DNA of 64,000 nt from Bryobacter aggregatus MPL3. GTDB taxonomy: Bacteria; Acidobacteriota; Terriglobia; Bryobacterales; Bryobacteraceae. Where the stretch lies: assembly GCF_000702445.1 (NCBI RefSeq), contig NZ_JNIF01000003.1, positions 3,100,001-3,164,000 on the forward strand. Reading direction: 5' to 3'. Below are positions 53,982 through 61,543 of this stretch, piece by piece. Within the stretch, counting starts at the first letter, position 1; the number at the start of each line of letters is the position of its first letter. The translations under genes and the position numbers were made by a program. The notes beneath the pieces are model-generated. The model searched no databases. It was not told the DNA's origin and was given only the letters and a program-made list of their open reading frames with translations.

Positions 53982-55010
53982 ATGCGCCATCTGTGCCTTA
54001 TTGCTCTAGTGTCTCTAACCCTCCAAACCGGGTACTCACAGACCGTTACTATACGAAATGTCTCATATCCAGGGACAGGTCTCGAAGTCGGTAATACAGT
54101 TGAAATCAAGATTACAGGTGCGAGTCCGTTTGGGACCGTCACCGTAGTAGAAAACGGGAATCCACCGTTCACCTTCGGAACCACGAATATATTTGGGATA
54201 TTCACCATCACTGCTGTGGAAACTACTCCTTATATCGGGTCTTATAGCCAGCAGTGGTATGTCAATGGGACTGCAATGACGCCGATTAACCCAGATATAG
54301 TATATTTCCCTTTCGCCCCCCGATTACCGTTCTTTCAAGTATCTGCGAATTATACCGGCACGAACTCGGCTCCCCAGTCGACCCAAGTGGCCGGATGCGG
54401 AGCGTCGGGCAACGCGCTCCATGTGGCATGGTCTCCAGTAACTTACGGATCTTCTTCGACGCTGGCCCCCGCTATTATAAACGGTGCGGCGACTGCTTGG
54501 ATCCGCGCGCAAAGCAAACTTACCCTTTCAAATAATACTACGGCCCGTTTTGATATCTCTCTAATTGACGATGCAGGCATAGGTGGTTATACATACGGAT
54601 CAAATAGCTCGTATGGTCAAGATTGTTCCCCATGTCTCAATCGAACAAACCTTTGCACAGGGCAGTGTATACGAAAAGAACAAGTCTACGGTTCACAGAT
54701 TAAACTTAACCAGCCCGCCATGGCTAACCTTGCATCAGCTCTTGTAGCCCCGATCAATGATATTACGTCCATGGTAACGATACACGAGTTAGGGCACGCT
54801 CTTCGTCTTGGCCACTCGCAAGTTTATAACGGAATCTGCTCTGAAGTCCAAAGTATCATGTATCCTGACGAAGGCATATTGTACACGTGCGGAGTTAGAG
54901 GGCCAACCGCCAGTGATACCAGTAGCTTTAACGCCATATACCCTAGTGTCGTTCCATTCTGTGCAGTCACTACAACCCCTGCATGTATTCTGCCGAGCCC
55001 GGCGTGCTAA
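53982..55010 (+). CDS. Exported Cys-rich matrixin-like metalloprotease
   Basis: The 342-aa product has a signal peptide (MRHLCLIALVSLTLQTGYSQ), an Ig-like N-terminal region (about 20-110) and a zinc-protease region. HELGHALRLGHS (His 268, 272, 278) is the metzincin zinc motif, except that the usual Gly after the second His is Arg; SIMYPDEG is the Met-turn. The mature chain has ten Cys, mainly in DCSPCLNRTNLCTGQC and the tail, which suggests several disulfides. AAAGGA lies 6 nt before ATG. The codon use is AT-rich compared with the flanking chromosome. It heads a three-gene cargo ending in a DsbA-like protein that could form those bonds. Confidence 0.8.
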   Translation: MRHLCLIALVSLTLQTGYSQTVTIRNVSYPGTGLEVGNTVEIKITGASPFGTVTVVENGNPPFTFGTTNIFGIFTITAVETTPYIGSYSQQWYVNGTAMTPINPDIVYFPFAPRLPFFQVSANYTGTNSAPQSTQVAGCGASGNALHVAWSPVTYGSSSTLAPAIINGAATAWIRAQSKLTLSNNTTARFDISLIDDAGIGGYTYGSNSSYGQDCSPCLNRTNLCTGQCIRKEQVYGSQIKLNQPAMANLASALVAPINDITSMVTIHELGHALRLGHSQVYNGICSEVQSIMYPDEGILYTCGVRGPTASDTSSFNAIYPSVVPFCAVTTTPACILPSPAC

Positions 55011-55056
55011 GAGTCACCTGCCGAATAAATGTGCCACGAGCCTGAATAAATAGAAA

Positions 55057-55761
55057 GTGAGATATATCATGAATAGCTCTGCATTGATGTTGGCCTGTGT
55101 TATCGCTGTATTAGCGATGTGTGCTGAGCCGATTTTGGCTCAGGCTGGTAAGTCTGACACAGTGAGTAGTCGACCTATTATAATCCATGAAGGTAAAATT
55201 ACAGTAGCCCCAAGCGGGAATGATAGAATACCATCATTGATTCAACTCATCACGGTATCTCACTTAATTATTGAAGGAACGATATTATCTATTAGTCCAC
55301 CGGTGCGGCGGAATGAAGAAATACCAGACTCAATTGAAACACACTCGATGGTGGCAATCCACTCCATTCTGTCGGGTAGTATTCCAGACGGAAGTAAGAC
55401 GATTGTCTTAGCGGAAGAAGGCGGAACAATTGACCGCCTCGAAGTCTCTCTTGACGGCAGCGCTCCAGTAAAAACCGGGGATCGCTATATTTTATTTTTG
55501 TCGCCAGACACGCGTAAGGCACCTGAAAACAACACTGGATCACCCCGATATCATATCGTCGGATCATTGACAGGAAAGATAAAGATTGAGGGGCAGAAAA
55601 TACAAATATCACCACTCGTTGCCGCACAGCTCAGACAGTACAACGGTATGGACACCGGGTCCTTCCTCCGGGCATTAGATAATCTGATTCATCATCGCTC
55701 GATTCCAACTAAACGAAACACAATCCCCCATCCTGGATTGCCTGACAAGAGAGACAATTAG
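55057..55761 (+). CDS. Exported hypothetical protein, island cargo
   Basis: The 234-aa product has a signal peptide (MNSSALMLACVIAVLAMCAE, cleavage near ILAQA). The mature part is mostly beta-strand: LIIEGTILSISPPVRR, HSMVAIHSILSGSIPDGSKT, IVLAEEGGTIDRLEVSLDG, DRYILFLSPDTRKAP. It contains no cysteine, unlike its two neighbours. I do not recognise the family. It lies 46 bp after the protease gene and 11 bp before the DsbA-like gene, so all three are probably one operon. Confidence 0.72.
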   Translation: MRYIMNSSALMLACVIAVLAMCAEPILAQAGKSDTVSSRPIIIHEGKITVAPSGNDRIPSLIQLITVSHLIIEGTILSISPPVRRNEEIPDSIETHSMVAIHSILSGSIPDGSKTIVLAEEGGTIDRLEVSLDGSAPVKTGDRYILFLSPDTRKAPENNTGSPRYHIVGSLTGKIKIEGQKIQISPLVAAQLRQYNGMDTGSFLRALDNLIHHRSIPTKRNTIPHPGLPDKRDN

Positions 55762-55772
55762 AGGCTATTCGA

Positions 55773-56522
55773 ATGCAAGTAAAAAGGATAGAAGGTATGG
55801 CCAATCTTATGGTCCTGATGAGGAGGATTATTGTATATTCAGTATTGTGTGTAGCCTATCTTCCGGGGCAAGAAACGCAGCAATGCCAGCAATGTTCGGA
55901 TGTTCTATTAGAGTTGCGTCAACTTCGGCTGTTAGTTGAATCACTTCGCCCAAATTCAGAAGCGCCGAAGACACGGATTGTAAAACTCGCAGTGGGGAAT
56001 GCTCCCATGTTGGGCAGCAGCGACGCCCCCTATACGATAGTGAATTTCACAGATTACCAGTGTAGCTATTGTCAGCAATTCTTTTATAACACGTATCCAG
56101 ATCTGAAGAAGCTTCTAATTGACACTGGAAAAGTCCGTTTCTTCAGCATGGATCTTCCCTTAGATAATCACCCCAATGCAATGAATGCTGCGATCGCCGG
56201 TCGATGTGCGGCGGATCAAGGTAAGTTTTGGTCATTACACGATATTATGCAGTCTGACTCACAACGGTTATCGCTAAGTGAGCTGGCGATTTCAGCTGTA
56301 AGAATAGGACTAGACGAGGATAAATTTAGTAAGTGCATGAAAAGCATAGAGCACCGAGAATCGATCACGTCGAGTATAAAAGTGGCGATGAGTGTTGGAG
56401 CCAATGGTACTCCTTCATTTATTGTTGGTAGAAGTACAAAGGAGGGTGTCGAGGGTGAACTCGTTATAGGGGCGCAGGCCTTCGGAACTTTTGAATCGAA
56501 GACCAAACAGCCGAATCCTTAG
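55773..56522 (+). CDS. DsbA-like thioredoxin-fold protein, island cargo
   Basis: The 249-aa product has an N-terminal hydrophobic segment (MRRIIVYSVLCVAYLPGQ) and a DsbA/DSBA-type thioredoxin fold: DAPYTIVNFTDYQCSYCQQF with redox pair C97-S-Y-C100, KVRFFSMDLPLDNHPNAMNA, and the cis-proline loop GTPSFIVGRST. It should exchange disulfides of exported proteins. Possible starts are ATG 55773 and ATG 55797, both with nearby purine-rich sites. Its stop codon abuts the right inverted repeat. Confidence 0.85.
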   Translation: MQVKRIEGMANLMVLMRRIIVYSVLCVAYLPGQETQQCQQCSDVLLELRQLRLLVESLRPNSEAPKTRIVKLAVGNAPMLGSSDAPYTIVNFTDYQCSYCQQFFYNTYPDLKKLLIDTGKVRFFSMDLPLDNHPNAMNAAIAGRCAADQGKFWSLHDIMQSDSQRLSLSELAISAVRIGLDEDKFSKCMKSIEHRESITSSIKVAMSVGANGTPSFIVGRSTKEGVEGELVIGAQAFGTFESKTKQPNP

Positions 56523-56652
56523 TTGAAATTAGCGGAAGATCAGCGGACACAATGATGGGAAACGGCGCTTAGGGGAAGAGGCGAAGGGAGGGCGTAGCCC
56601 GACTGGAGCCGAAGCCCGACTGGAGCCGAAGCCCCTAAGCGCCCCGAGCGGG
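56523..56652 (-). repeat. Right long inverted repeat of accessory island
   Basis: Inverted, longer counterpart of 53673-53778; the inner 37 bp (56523-56559) differ from the left copy at a single base (CGCTG versus CGATG in the shared orientation). It is longer because of a tandem 17-bp duplication and extra bases in the hairpin. Confidence 0.9.
56564..56643. repeat. 12-bp perfect hairpin arms enclosing a tandem 17-bp repeat
   Basis: GGCGCTTAGGGG (56564-56575) pairs with CCCCTAAGCGCC (56632-56643). Within the 56-nt loop GCCCGACTGGAGCCGAA is present twice in direct tandem (56597-56613, 56614-56630). Only one copy of the tandem unit and part of one arm are seen in the left repeat. Confidence 0.85.
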
Positions 56653-56716
56653 CCCTTGCGGTGATAGACTGGGGATCTTCCAACCCTCAGAGTCACGCCG
56701 AGAGGACACACTCACG

Positions 56717-56890
56717 AGCGACACTCAGAAGCGTATTAAAACCCGCATTGGACTGCTCCAACTCGCTCAGGAACTGGGCAACATCAGGCCGCCTACCAAC
56801 TAGCTGGAATCAGTCGCAGCCACTTCTATGAGATCAAAGAAACTTACGAGAAACGCGGAGCAGAGGGCTTGAGCCCAAGCAACGTCCAGA
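56717..56890 (+). pseudogene. Transposase N-terminal remnant (IS481/integrase-core type), frameshifted
   Basis: Frame 2 from 56717 reads SDTQKRIKTRIGLLQLAQEL then GNI; after a shift near 56786-56791 frame 1 continues AAYQLAGISRSHFYEIKETY and EKRGAEGL. This is the helix-turn-helix start usual in IS481-like transposases (consensus GNVSQACKLAGISRSHFYEIKE, from memory of the family). The catalytic DDE part is absent. Downstream, to 57234, I see no further recognisable gene. Confidence 0.7.
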
Positions 56891-57234
56891 GATCTTCAGC
56901 TAAATACACCTTAACTATCGCGGGAGAGGACGGTAATCGTGGAAAAGATAAATAAGTAAAAGATGGCGTAGGAATGTCGAACCGAACCTCAAGTCGGCTC
57001 CAGATCAGAAAGCGGCCACGGACTGGTCCCGAAATCTGACACTACTAATGGCGTGCGGGCTCTTGAGGCCGATATGGTGTTTGGGGAGAGCTTAGATATG
57101 GCGTGAGAAGATGCAGGCAGTGGACGCTTCTGGCAGTTTCCGTAGAAGCGTTCCGCGTTGAACGGTCGACAATCTATCCGCCACTGAAGCTAAATATGTT
57201 CCGGAAAAGGAGAGGCAGGGTCATTAGAATCCGA

Positions 57235-58263
57235 TTAGCTATGAGACCCCTGATGTTTATGCATCCTATATCGTCCTGGAGTCATTCCAAGGCGCTGATG
57301 GAAGAGGTGGTTGAAGTGGCTTTGGTCAAAACATCCAACATCAAGAGCAATCTTACCTATCGGCAGAGTGCTCTGGGAAAGAAGAAATTTTGCCAGCTCT
57401 ATTCTGACGTCGATGATTGATTGATGGATAGGTCGACAGATGCTTTGCTTAAACCGTTTGCGGAAGATCGCTGTTGAGACTCCAGCCATGCTTGCTAGCT
57501 GTGAGGTTTCAAGCGCCGGGTCACTGATACTGTCGGCGATATGACCTAGAGTGGAGTTGAGCGTGGCATATGAAAGAGGAGGATGAGAGGTATTGTTGTC
57601 GCAGGTAAACAATGAGTATCTATCAAGCAAGGTGGCAATAATGTACGTTGCATAAAACTTTCCGTGCAATCGTTTTAAGAAGGGCCGGGAGTTCATAAGG
57701 TCGCGGAAGCTATGTATCGATAAGCTAAGGTCAGAGTCTTGAATTAACGGTGGTATGTGTGAAAGCCTGTCCTGTAGACGCGACCAATACGGAGATAGCT
57801 GGGACAAGAACGTTGGAAAGATGATCAAGGAAGTCACGTGTCTTAGCTCAGAATCCGATTGAGTGTCCGGTGGCGACACTGACTTGAGTATGAGTTCACC
57901 AGAACTTAGATGGCTAGATTGGACCTGATTGGAGATGGTGGTGTCGTTGCGATGAGTTGTGAAGTGAAGCAACGAGTCGTGAGGCGATGATCCTATCACG
58001 GTGGGTCTTCCGTGTACGGAATCGAACTCTACGAACATTAAATCAGCCCACAGAGTTCCACTTGTCAAACGTGGAGAAAGTGCATCAAGCTGAAAGTTCA
58101 AATTCAAAGCTTTATCTTGCATCAATGTCTGCATCCTAGTGTAATAATAACTTAACGTTCTGCTTGAAGCGATCGAAGCTGATGATTTATTCCGCTTGGA
58201 TTGGATGTATCCATTGCTACTCAAGAAAACGTTCCTTTGCCTTGTCTCCTTAGTGCCTATCAT
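57235..58263 (-). CDS. AraC-family transcriptional regulator
   Basis: The ORF gives 342 aa from ATG 58263; in-frame ATG 58134 (MQTLMQDKALNLNFQLDA) is an alternative giving 299 aa and lacks the odd basic leader. The C-terminal ~100 residues are an AraC/XylS DNA-binding domain with two helix-turn-helix units: LETSQLASMAGVSTAIFRKR and LPIGKIALDVGCFDQSHFNH, ending LGMTPGRYR. The N-terminal ~200 residues look like the large unassigned sensor domain of cupin-free AraC proteins. It is AT-rich like the island. Targets are unknown; the divergent small ORF is the nearest candidate. Confidence 0.82.
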   Translation of the reverse strand: MIGTKETRQRNVFLSSNGYIQSKRNKSSASIASSRTLSYYYTRMQTLMQDKALNLNFQLDALSPRLTSGTLWADLMFVEFDSVHGRPTVIGSSPHDSLLHFTTHRNDTTISNQVQSSHLSSGELILKSVSPPDTQSDSELRHVTSLIIFPTFLSQLSPYWSRLQDRLSHIPPLIQDSDLSLSIHSFRDLMNSRPFLKRLHGKFYATYIIATLLDRYSLFTCDNNTSHPPLSYATLNSTLGHIADSISDPALETSQLASMAGVSTAIFRKRFKQSICRPIHQSIIDVRIELAKFLLSQSTLPIGKIALDVGCFDQSHFNHLFHQRLGMTPGRYRMHKHQGSHS

Positions 58264-58712
58264 CGTACTGCAGTGTGATAGTCCGTTTCGACTTATATTG
58301 TGAGGTGAGTGAAGTGAAGATCACGCCGAGGGCCAGACTTATCCGTGTCTCGGTTCGTGTGTGTTTCTGTGTCGCTGTTATCCTGTCAATCATGTATGCG
58401 GGCTCATCTCCCGTTATCTGTGGGTAAACGAGGAAGATTGCCGTGATTCGTTGTAGTTGCTTCATTTGTAAAGAACCGAATGATGAGCCATCAATCGGTT
58501 TTCTCATCGCTCTGACGAAGAAGTCAGAAAGGAAGAGCGATTAGGCGAGGCTACAGGTTGGATTGCGGCACTGCTGTCTTGTGGCCAATATAGCTTGAGC
58601 GTCTGGGGTTCTGTCCTTACCCCCTTCCGGCGCACGGCTGAGCTGGATCGGATGCGTGATCCTGAGTGGGATTGAGTTCCGCCTGGGGCTGTAGGCTGCG
58701 AAACTAGTAGGG
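58264..58712. other. 449-bp region between AraC gene and rlmN
   Basis: No assured gene is present. A minus-strand ORF (58250-58507, 85 aa) has no family features. A plus-strand ORF of 40 codons (58305-58427) is listed separately. GC rises again from about 58540, marking the right limit of AT-rich DNA. No tRNA-like fold or repeat of the island ends is seen here. Confidence 0.6.
58305..58427 (+). CDS. Possible small hydrophobic peptide, divergent from AraC regulator
   Basis: A 40-codon ORF begins at GTG 58305; GTG 58314 is an alternative with GAGGTGAG about 5 nt upstream. It reads MKITPRARLIRVSVRV from the second start, then CFCVAVILSIMYAGSSP and a short polar end: positive residues, a hydrophobic core and a small-residue site, as in a signal peptide or one-helix membrane peptide. 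Too short for homology; it may be chance. Confidence 0.25.
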   Translation: MSEVKITPRARLIRVSVRVCFCVAVILSIMYAGSSPVICG

Positions 58713-59570
58713 ATGAGTGAATTGCGGGAGAGCGCGCGGTTTGAGAGCGCGGACGGGACGGTTCGGATGCTGCTGGCCTTGCAGGATGGCAAGCAGGTGG
58801 AGAGCGTTTTCATTCCAGAGAAGATGCGCGATACCGTTTGCATCTCCTCGCAAGTGGGCTGCGCCGTTGATTGCCAGTTTTGCATGACCGCGAAGATGGG
58901 CCTCGAACGGAATCTTTCCTCCCAGGAAATCGCCGGGCAGGTGCGCCGGGTGATCGACCTTTGGAAACTCGATGTGAAGGAACGCCCCTTCAATGTCGTC
59001 ATGATGGGACAGGGTGAACCGCTTCTCAACCTTGACGCTGTTCTTGAAGCCACCGCCATGATGATGGACCAGAAGGGCATGTCCGTTGCTCCGCGCCGGA
59101 TTAGCCTTTCCACTTCCGGGATCATTCCGAAGATTGAAGAACTCGGTAGGGCAGAGAAGAGACCAAGGCTGGCTGTGAGCCTGAATGCTTCTCATCAGGA
59201 ACAACGCGAACGCATCATGCCGATTACGAAGAAGTGGCGGCTGGATGATTTGATGCGCGTTTGCCGGGACTTTCCTTTGAAGCGCAGCGAACGGATTCTT
59301 TTTGAATACGTGATGCTGGATGGGGTGAACGATACGGTGGAAGATGCTCACCGGGTGGTGGAACTGCTTCGGGGGATGGAGGCGACCGTGAATCTGATTG
59401 CCTGGAATGCGGCTCCGGGGATTGATTTTGCCCGGCCGAGCGATGAGAAGGTTTCTGCTTTTCAGGAGATTGTGCAGGCCGCTTTGCCTTGTTACCAACG
59501 GAAGCCGCGCGGGCGGGATATCTCTGCTGCTTGTGGACAGTTGAAGCTGGTGGCGCTGGGGAAGAATTAA
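58713..59570 (+). CDS. rlmN: 23S rRNA (adenine2503-C2)-methyltransferase, lacking N-terminal domain
   Basis: RlmN methylates A2503 of 23S rRNA (and A37 of some tRNAs) by a radical mechanism. The radical SAM core is complete: VCISSQVGCAVDCQFCMTAK holds the CxxxCxxC motif and the preceding Cys, VVMMGQGEPLLN binds SAM, and RGRDISAACGQL contains the methyl-carrier Cys near the end. The 285-aa length is about 60-70 residues short of typical RlmN, and the missing part is the N-terminal helical RNA-binding domain. An in-frame stop at 58692-58694 prevents extension. The gene lies just beyond the AT-rich island, which may have cut its 5' end. Confidence 0.9.
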   Translation: MSELRESARFESADGTVRMLLALQDGKQVESVFIPEKMRDTVCISSQVGCAVDCQFCMTAKMGLERNLSSQEIAGQVRRVIDLWKLDVKERPFNVVMMGQGEPLLNLDAVLEATAMMMDQKGMSVAPRRISLSTSGIIPKIEELGRAEKRPRLAVSLNASHQEQRERIMPITKKWRLDDLMRVCRDFPLKRSERILFEYVMLDGVNDTVEDAHRVVELLRGMEATVNLIAWNAAPGIDFARPSDEKVSAFQEIVQAALPCYQRKPRGRDISAACGQLKLVALGKN

Positions 59571-60139
59571 GACGGCGGGTTGAATGAGATTTGGGTGATG
59601 CCAGCGGCTTCGAGCAAGGCTCGAATGGAGGTGCGGGCGTTCTTTTCCGCTTCCTTCAGAATGCCCATGTCGAGGGCGGCTTTTCTGGTGGCTTCAATCG
59701 CTGCTTGACGGGCCCGGCTTTCAAGCTCCGGGTTGTAGGGGACCCAGGGCGTCCACCAGGTGATCTGGTGGTCCCAGACTTTGGTTTCTTTTTCGTTCAG
59801 CACGATGTGGAGGATTTGCGCGGGCGGCAATTGGATGAGCCGCGATTTGTCTTTGCCCATGATGATGTTGGACGATTTTAACTGCGACAGATCGATGCCC
59901 GCGAGGACTTGGGCCTGGGTGATGAGCAGGATTTTTTCCATTCCTACGGGGCGCTTTTGCTCTTCAATCCCGATGACCTTTTGGATGCTGTATTTGACGG
60001 AGACGAGCTCGTTCAGCTTTTGAATTTCGCGGAGGAGGACTGGGGAGTCTGCTGCGAGTTTGGGTCTGCCAGTCAGGAAGAACCCGACGGATGCTATGAA
60101 GAGCAACGCCGAGATTACAAGCAAGAATCTGGGCTTCAT
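59567..60139 (-). CDS. DUF4230-family protein
   Basis: From ATG 60139 the product has 190 aa with one N-terminal membrane helix (RFLLVISALLFIASVGFFLT). The DUF4230 pattern is seen in LREIQKLNELVSVKYSIQKV, ILLITQAQVLAGIDLSQLKS, RLIQLPPAQILHIVLNEKET and an alternating Ala/Arg C-terminal helix. It is likely a membrane-anchored periplasmic protein; function unknown. The long ORF upstream to 60436 is a shadow of the DUF1501 gene. It follows that gene by 8 bp, so it may be co-transcribed. Confidence 0.82.
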   Translation of the reverse strand: MKPRFLLVISALLFIASVGFFLTGRPKLAADSPVLLREIQKLNELVSVKYSIQKVIGIEEQKRPVGMEKILLITQAQVLAGIDLSQLKSSNIIMGKDKSRLIQLPPAQILHIVLNEKETKVWDHQITWWTPWVPYNPELESRARQAAIEATRKAALDMGILKEAEKNARTSIRALLEAAGITQISFNPPS

Positions 60140-60147
60140 CTGTCTTG

Positions 60148-61542
60148 TTAGACGAGGATTTCCTGGATCACGTTGCCAGCAACATCGGTGAGGCGGAATT
60201 GCCGGCCGCTGTAGGGGTAGGTTAAACGTGTGTGTTCCAGCCCCATCAGGTGGAGGACGGTGGCGTGGAGGTCGTGGACGTGGACCTTCTTGTCGATGGC
60301 CTGGTAGCCGAAGTCGTCCGTTGCTCCGTAGGCCATGCCGCCTTTGACGCCGCCTCCGATGAGCAGGGTGGTGAAGCCTTCGTTGTTGTGGTTGCGGCCG
60401 TTCTGGACGTTGATGCGACCAGCTACTTCTGTCCAAGGACGGCGGCCGAATTCGCCACCGATGATGACGAGGGTTTCTTTGAGGAGGCCGGAGGATTTCA
60501 GATCGCTGAGCAGGGCGGCGATGGGTTGATCGGCCTGGTGCGCGAGACGGCGGTGGACGAGGATGTCGTGGTGGCTGTCCCAGGGTTTGTCGTTGCCGAA
60601 GTAGACTTGCACCGCGCGCACGCCGCGCTCGATGAGACGGCGGGCGACCAGGCAGCCACGGGCGAAATCGCCGTCGCGGGTGGCGGACTTGATCTTCATC
60701 TCAGAGGTGTCGGGCGTGGCTTCGATGCCGTAGCGCTCGCGGATGGCGAGGGGTTCCTTGGCGACGTCGAAGGCGTCGAGCGCCTCGGACTGCATGCGGT
60801 AAGCAACCTCCATCGACTGGATGCGGCCTTCGAGCTGGGCGTCGGGACCGGATTGGGTGAGTTGCAGCTTGTTGAGCTTTTCCCAGAGTTCGACGCGTTT
60901 GCGTTGCTCCTCCGTGGTGCCTCCACGGGCGCGGAGGTGTTGGATCATCTTCTCGGGATCGGATTCGTCGTTGGGCACGTAGGTGCCTTGGTTCACGCTG
61001 GGGAGGAAGGCGCTGGACCAGAGCTGGGCGCCGACGTCGGGGACTCCGGCGCAGAGGGTGATGAAGCCGGGGAGATTCTTGTTCTCTGTACCGAGGCCGT
61101 AGGTGATCCAGGAGCCCCAACTGGGGAAGCCGGGGATGATGCGGCCGGAGTTCATTTGCAGGATGGCTTGGGGGTGGGCCGGCAGATCGGTGTGCATCGA
61201 GCGGAGGACGCAGATGTCGTCGATGTGTTGGGCGGTCTTGGCGAAGAGGTCGCTGACTTCGAGACCGGATTGGCCGTAGCGCTGGAACTTGAAGGGCGAC
61301 TGCATGAGGGTGCCGCGCTCCTGCTTGGCCTTGGGGTAATCGCCGGGCATGGGCTGGCCGTGGAACTTGGCGAGGTTCGGCTTGGGGTCGAAGGTGTCGA
61401 CTTGTGAGGGGCCGCCGTTGAGGAAGAGGAAGATGACCTGCTTGGCCTTGGGAGTGTGGTGGGGCGCGGCCTGGAGCAGGTGCGAGAGGCCGACCATGCC
61501 GAAGCCGGTGCCGGTGGTTTGGAGGAGTTCGCGTCGGGTCAT
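60148..61542 (-). CDS. DUF1501 exported protein, second copy
   Basis: The 464-aa product starts with a Tat-like leader (MTRRELLQTTGTGFGMVGLS). The core reads AKQVIFLFLNGGPSQVDTFD, IGGEFGRRPWTEVAGRINVQ and VHDLHATVLHLMGLEHTRLT, as in the copy at 49928-51310. It follows the second PSD1-type gene by 1 bp, repeating the pair arrangement in the opposite direction. Confidence 0.9.
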   Translation of the reverse strand: MTRRELLQTTGTGFGMVGLSHLLQAAPHHTPKAKQVIFLFLNGGPSQVDTFDPKPNLAKFHGQPMPGDYPKAKQERGTLMQSPFKFQRYGQSGLEVSDLFAKTAQHIDDICVLRSMHTDLPAHPQAILQMNSGRIIPGFPSWGSWITYGLGTENKNLPGFITLCAGVPDVGAQLWSSAFLPSVNQGTYVPNDESDPEKMIQHLRARGGTTEEQRKRVELWEKLNKLQLTQSGPDAQLEGRIQSMEVAYRMQSEALDAFDVAKEPLAIRERYGIEATPDTSEMKIKSATRDGDFARGCLVARRLIERGVRAVQVYFGNDKPWDSHHDILVHRRLAHQADQPIAALLSDLKSSGLLKETLVIIGGEFGRRPWTEVAGRINVQNGRNHNNEGFTTLLIGGGVKGGMAYGATDDFGYQAIDKKVHVHDLHATVLHLMGLEHTRLTYPYSGRQFRLTDVAGNVIQEILV

Positions 61543-61543
61543 A

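Larger units (their letters stand above)
53673..56652. mobile_element. Composite-transposon-like element: inverted IS ends flanking three cargo genes
   Basis: Two long inverted repeats bound 2.74 kb of AT-rich DNA with three same-strand genes and no transposase. The right repeat is followed by a transposase N-terminal remnant pointing away from the cargo, so the repeats are best read as the ends of two copies of one insertion sequence in opposite orientation. The left copy is reduced to its end. The right inner boundary falls exactly at the stop of the dsbA-like gene (56522/56523). The element cannot move on its own as it stands. Confidence 0.7.

Noticed and set aside
53673-56652. CRISPR-like or integron-like array
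   Set aside because: The repeats are two inverted copies only, with protein genes between them, and no integrase or regularly spaced repeats.
57103-57420. 105-codon plus-strand ORF at the 3' end of the AraC gene
   Set aside because: Half of it is antisense to the conserved DNA-binding domain; the upstream half matches nothing I recognise.
58250-58507. 85-codon minus-strand ORF overlapping the AraC gene start
   Set aside because: No signal peptide, repeat or family motif, and no convincing ribosome site; composition alone does not support it.
60232-61407. 391-codon plus-strand ORF opposite the second DUF1501 gene
   Set aside because: Val/Glu/Ala-rich shadow of a DUF1501 protein with clear motifs on the other strand.
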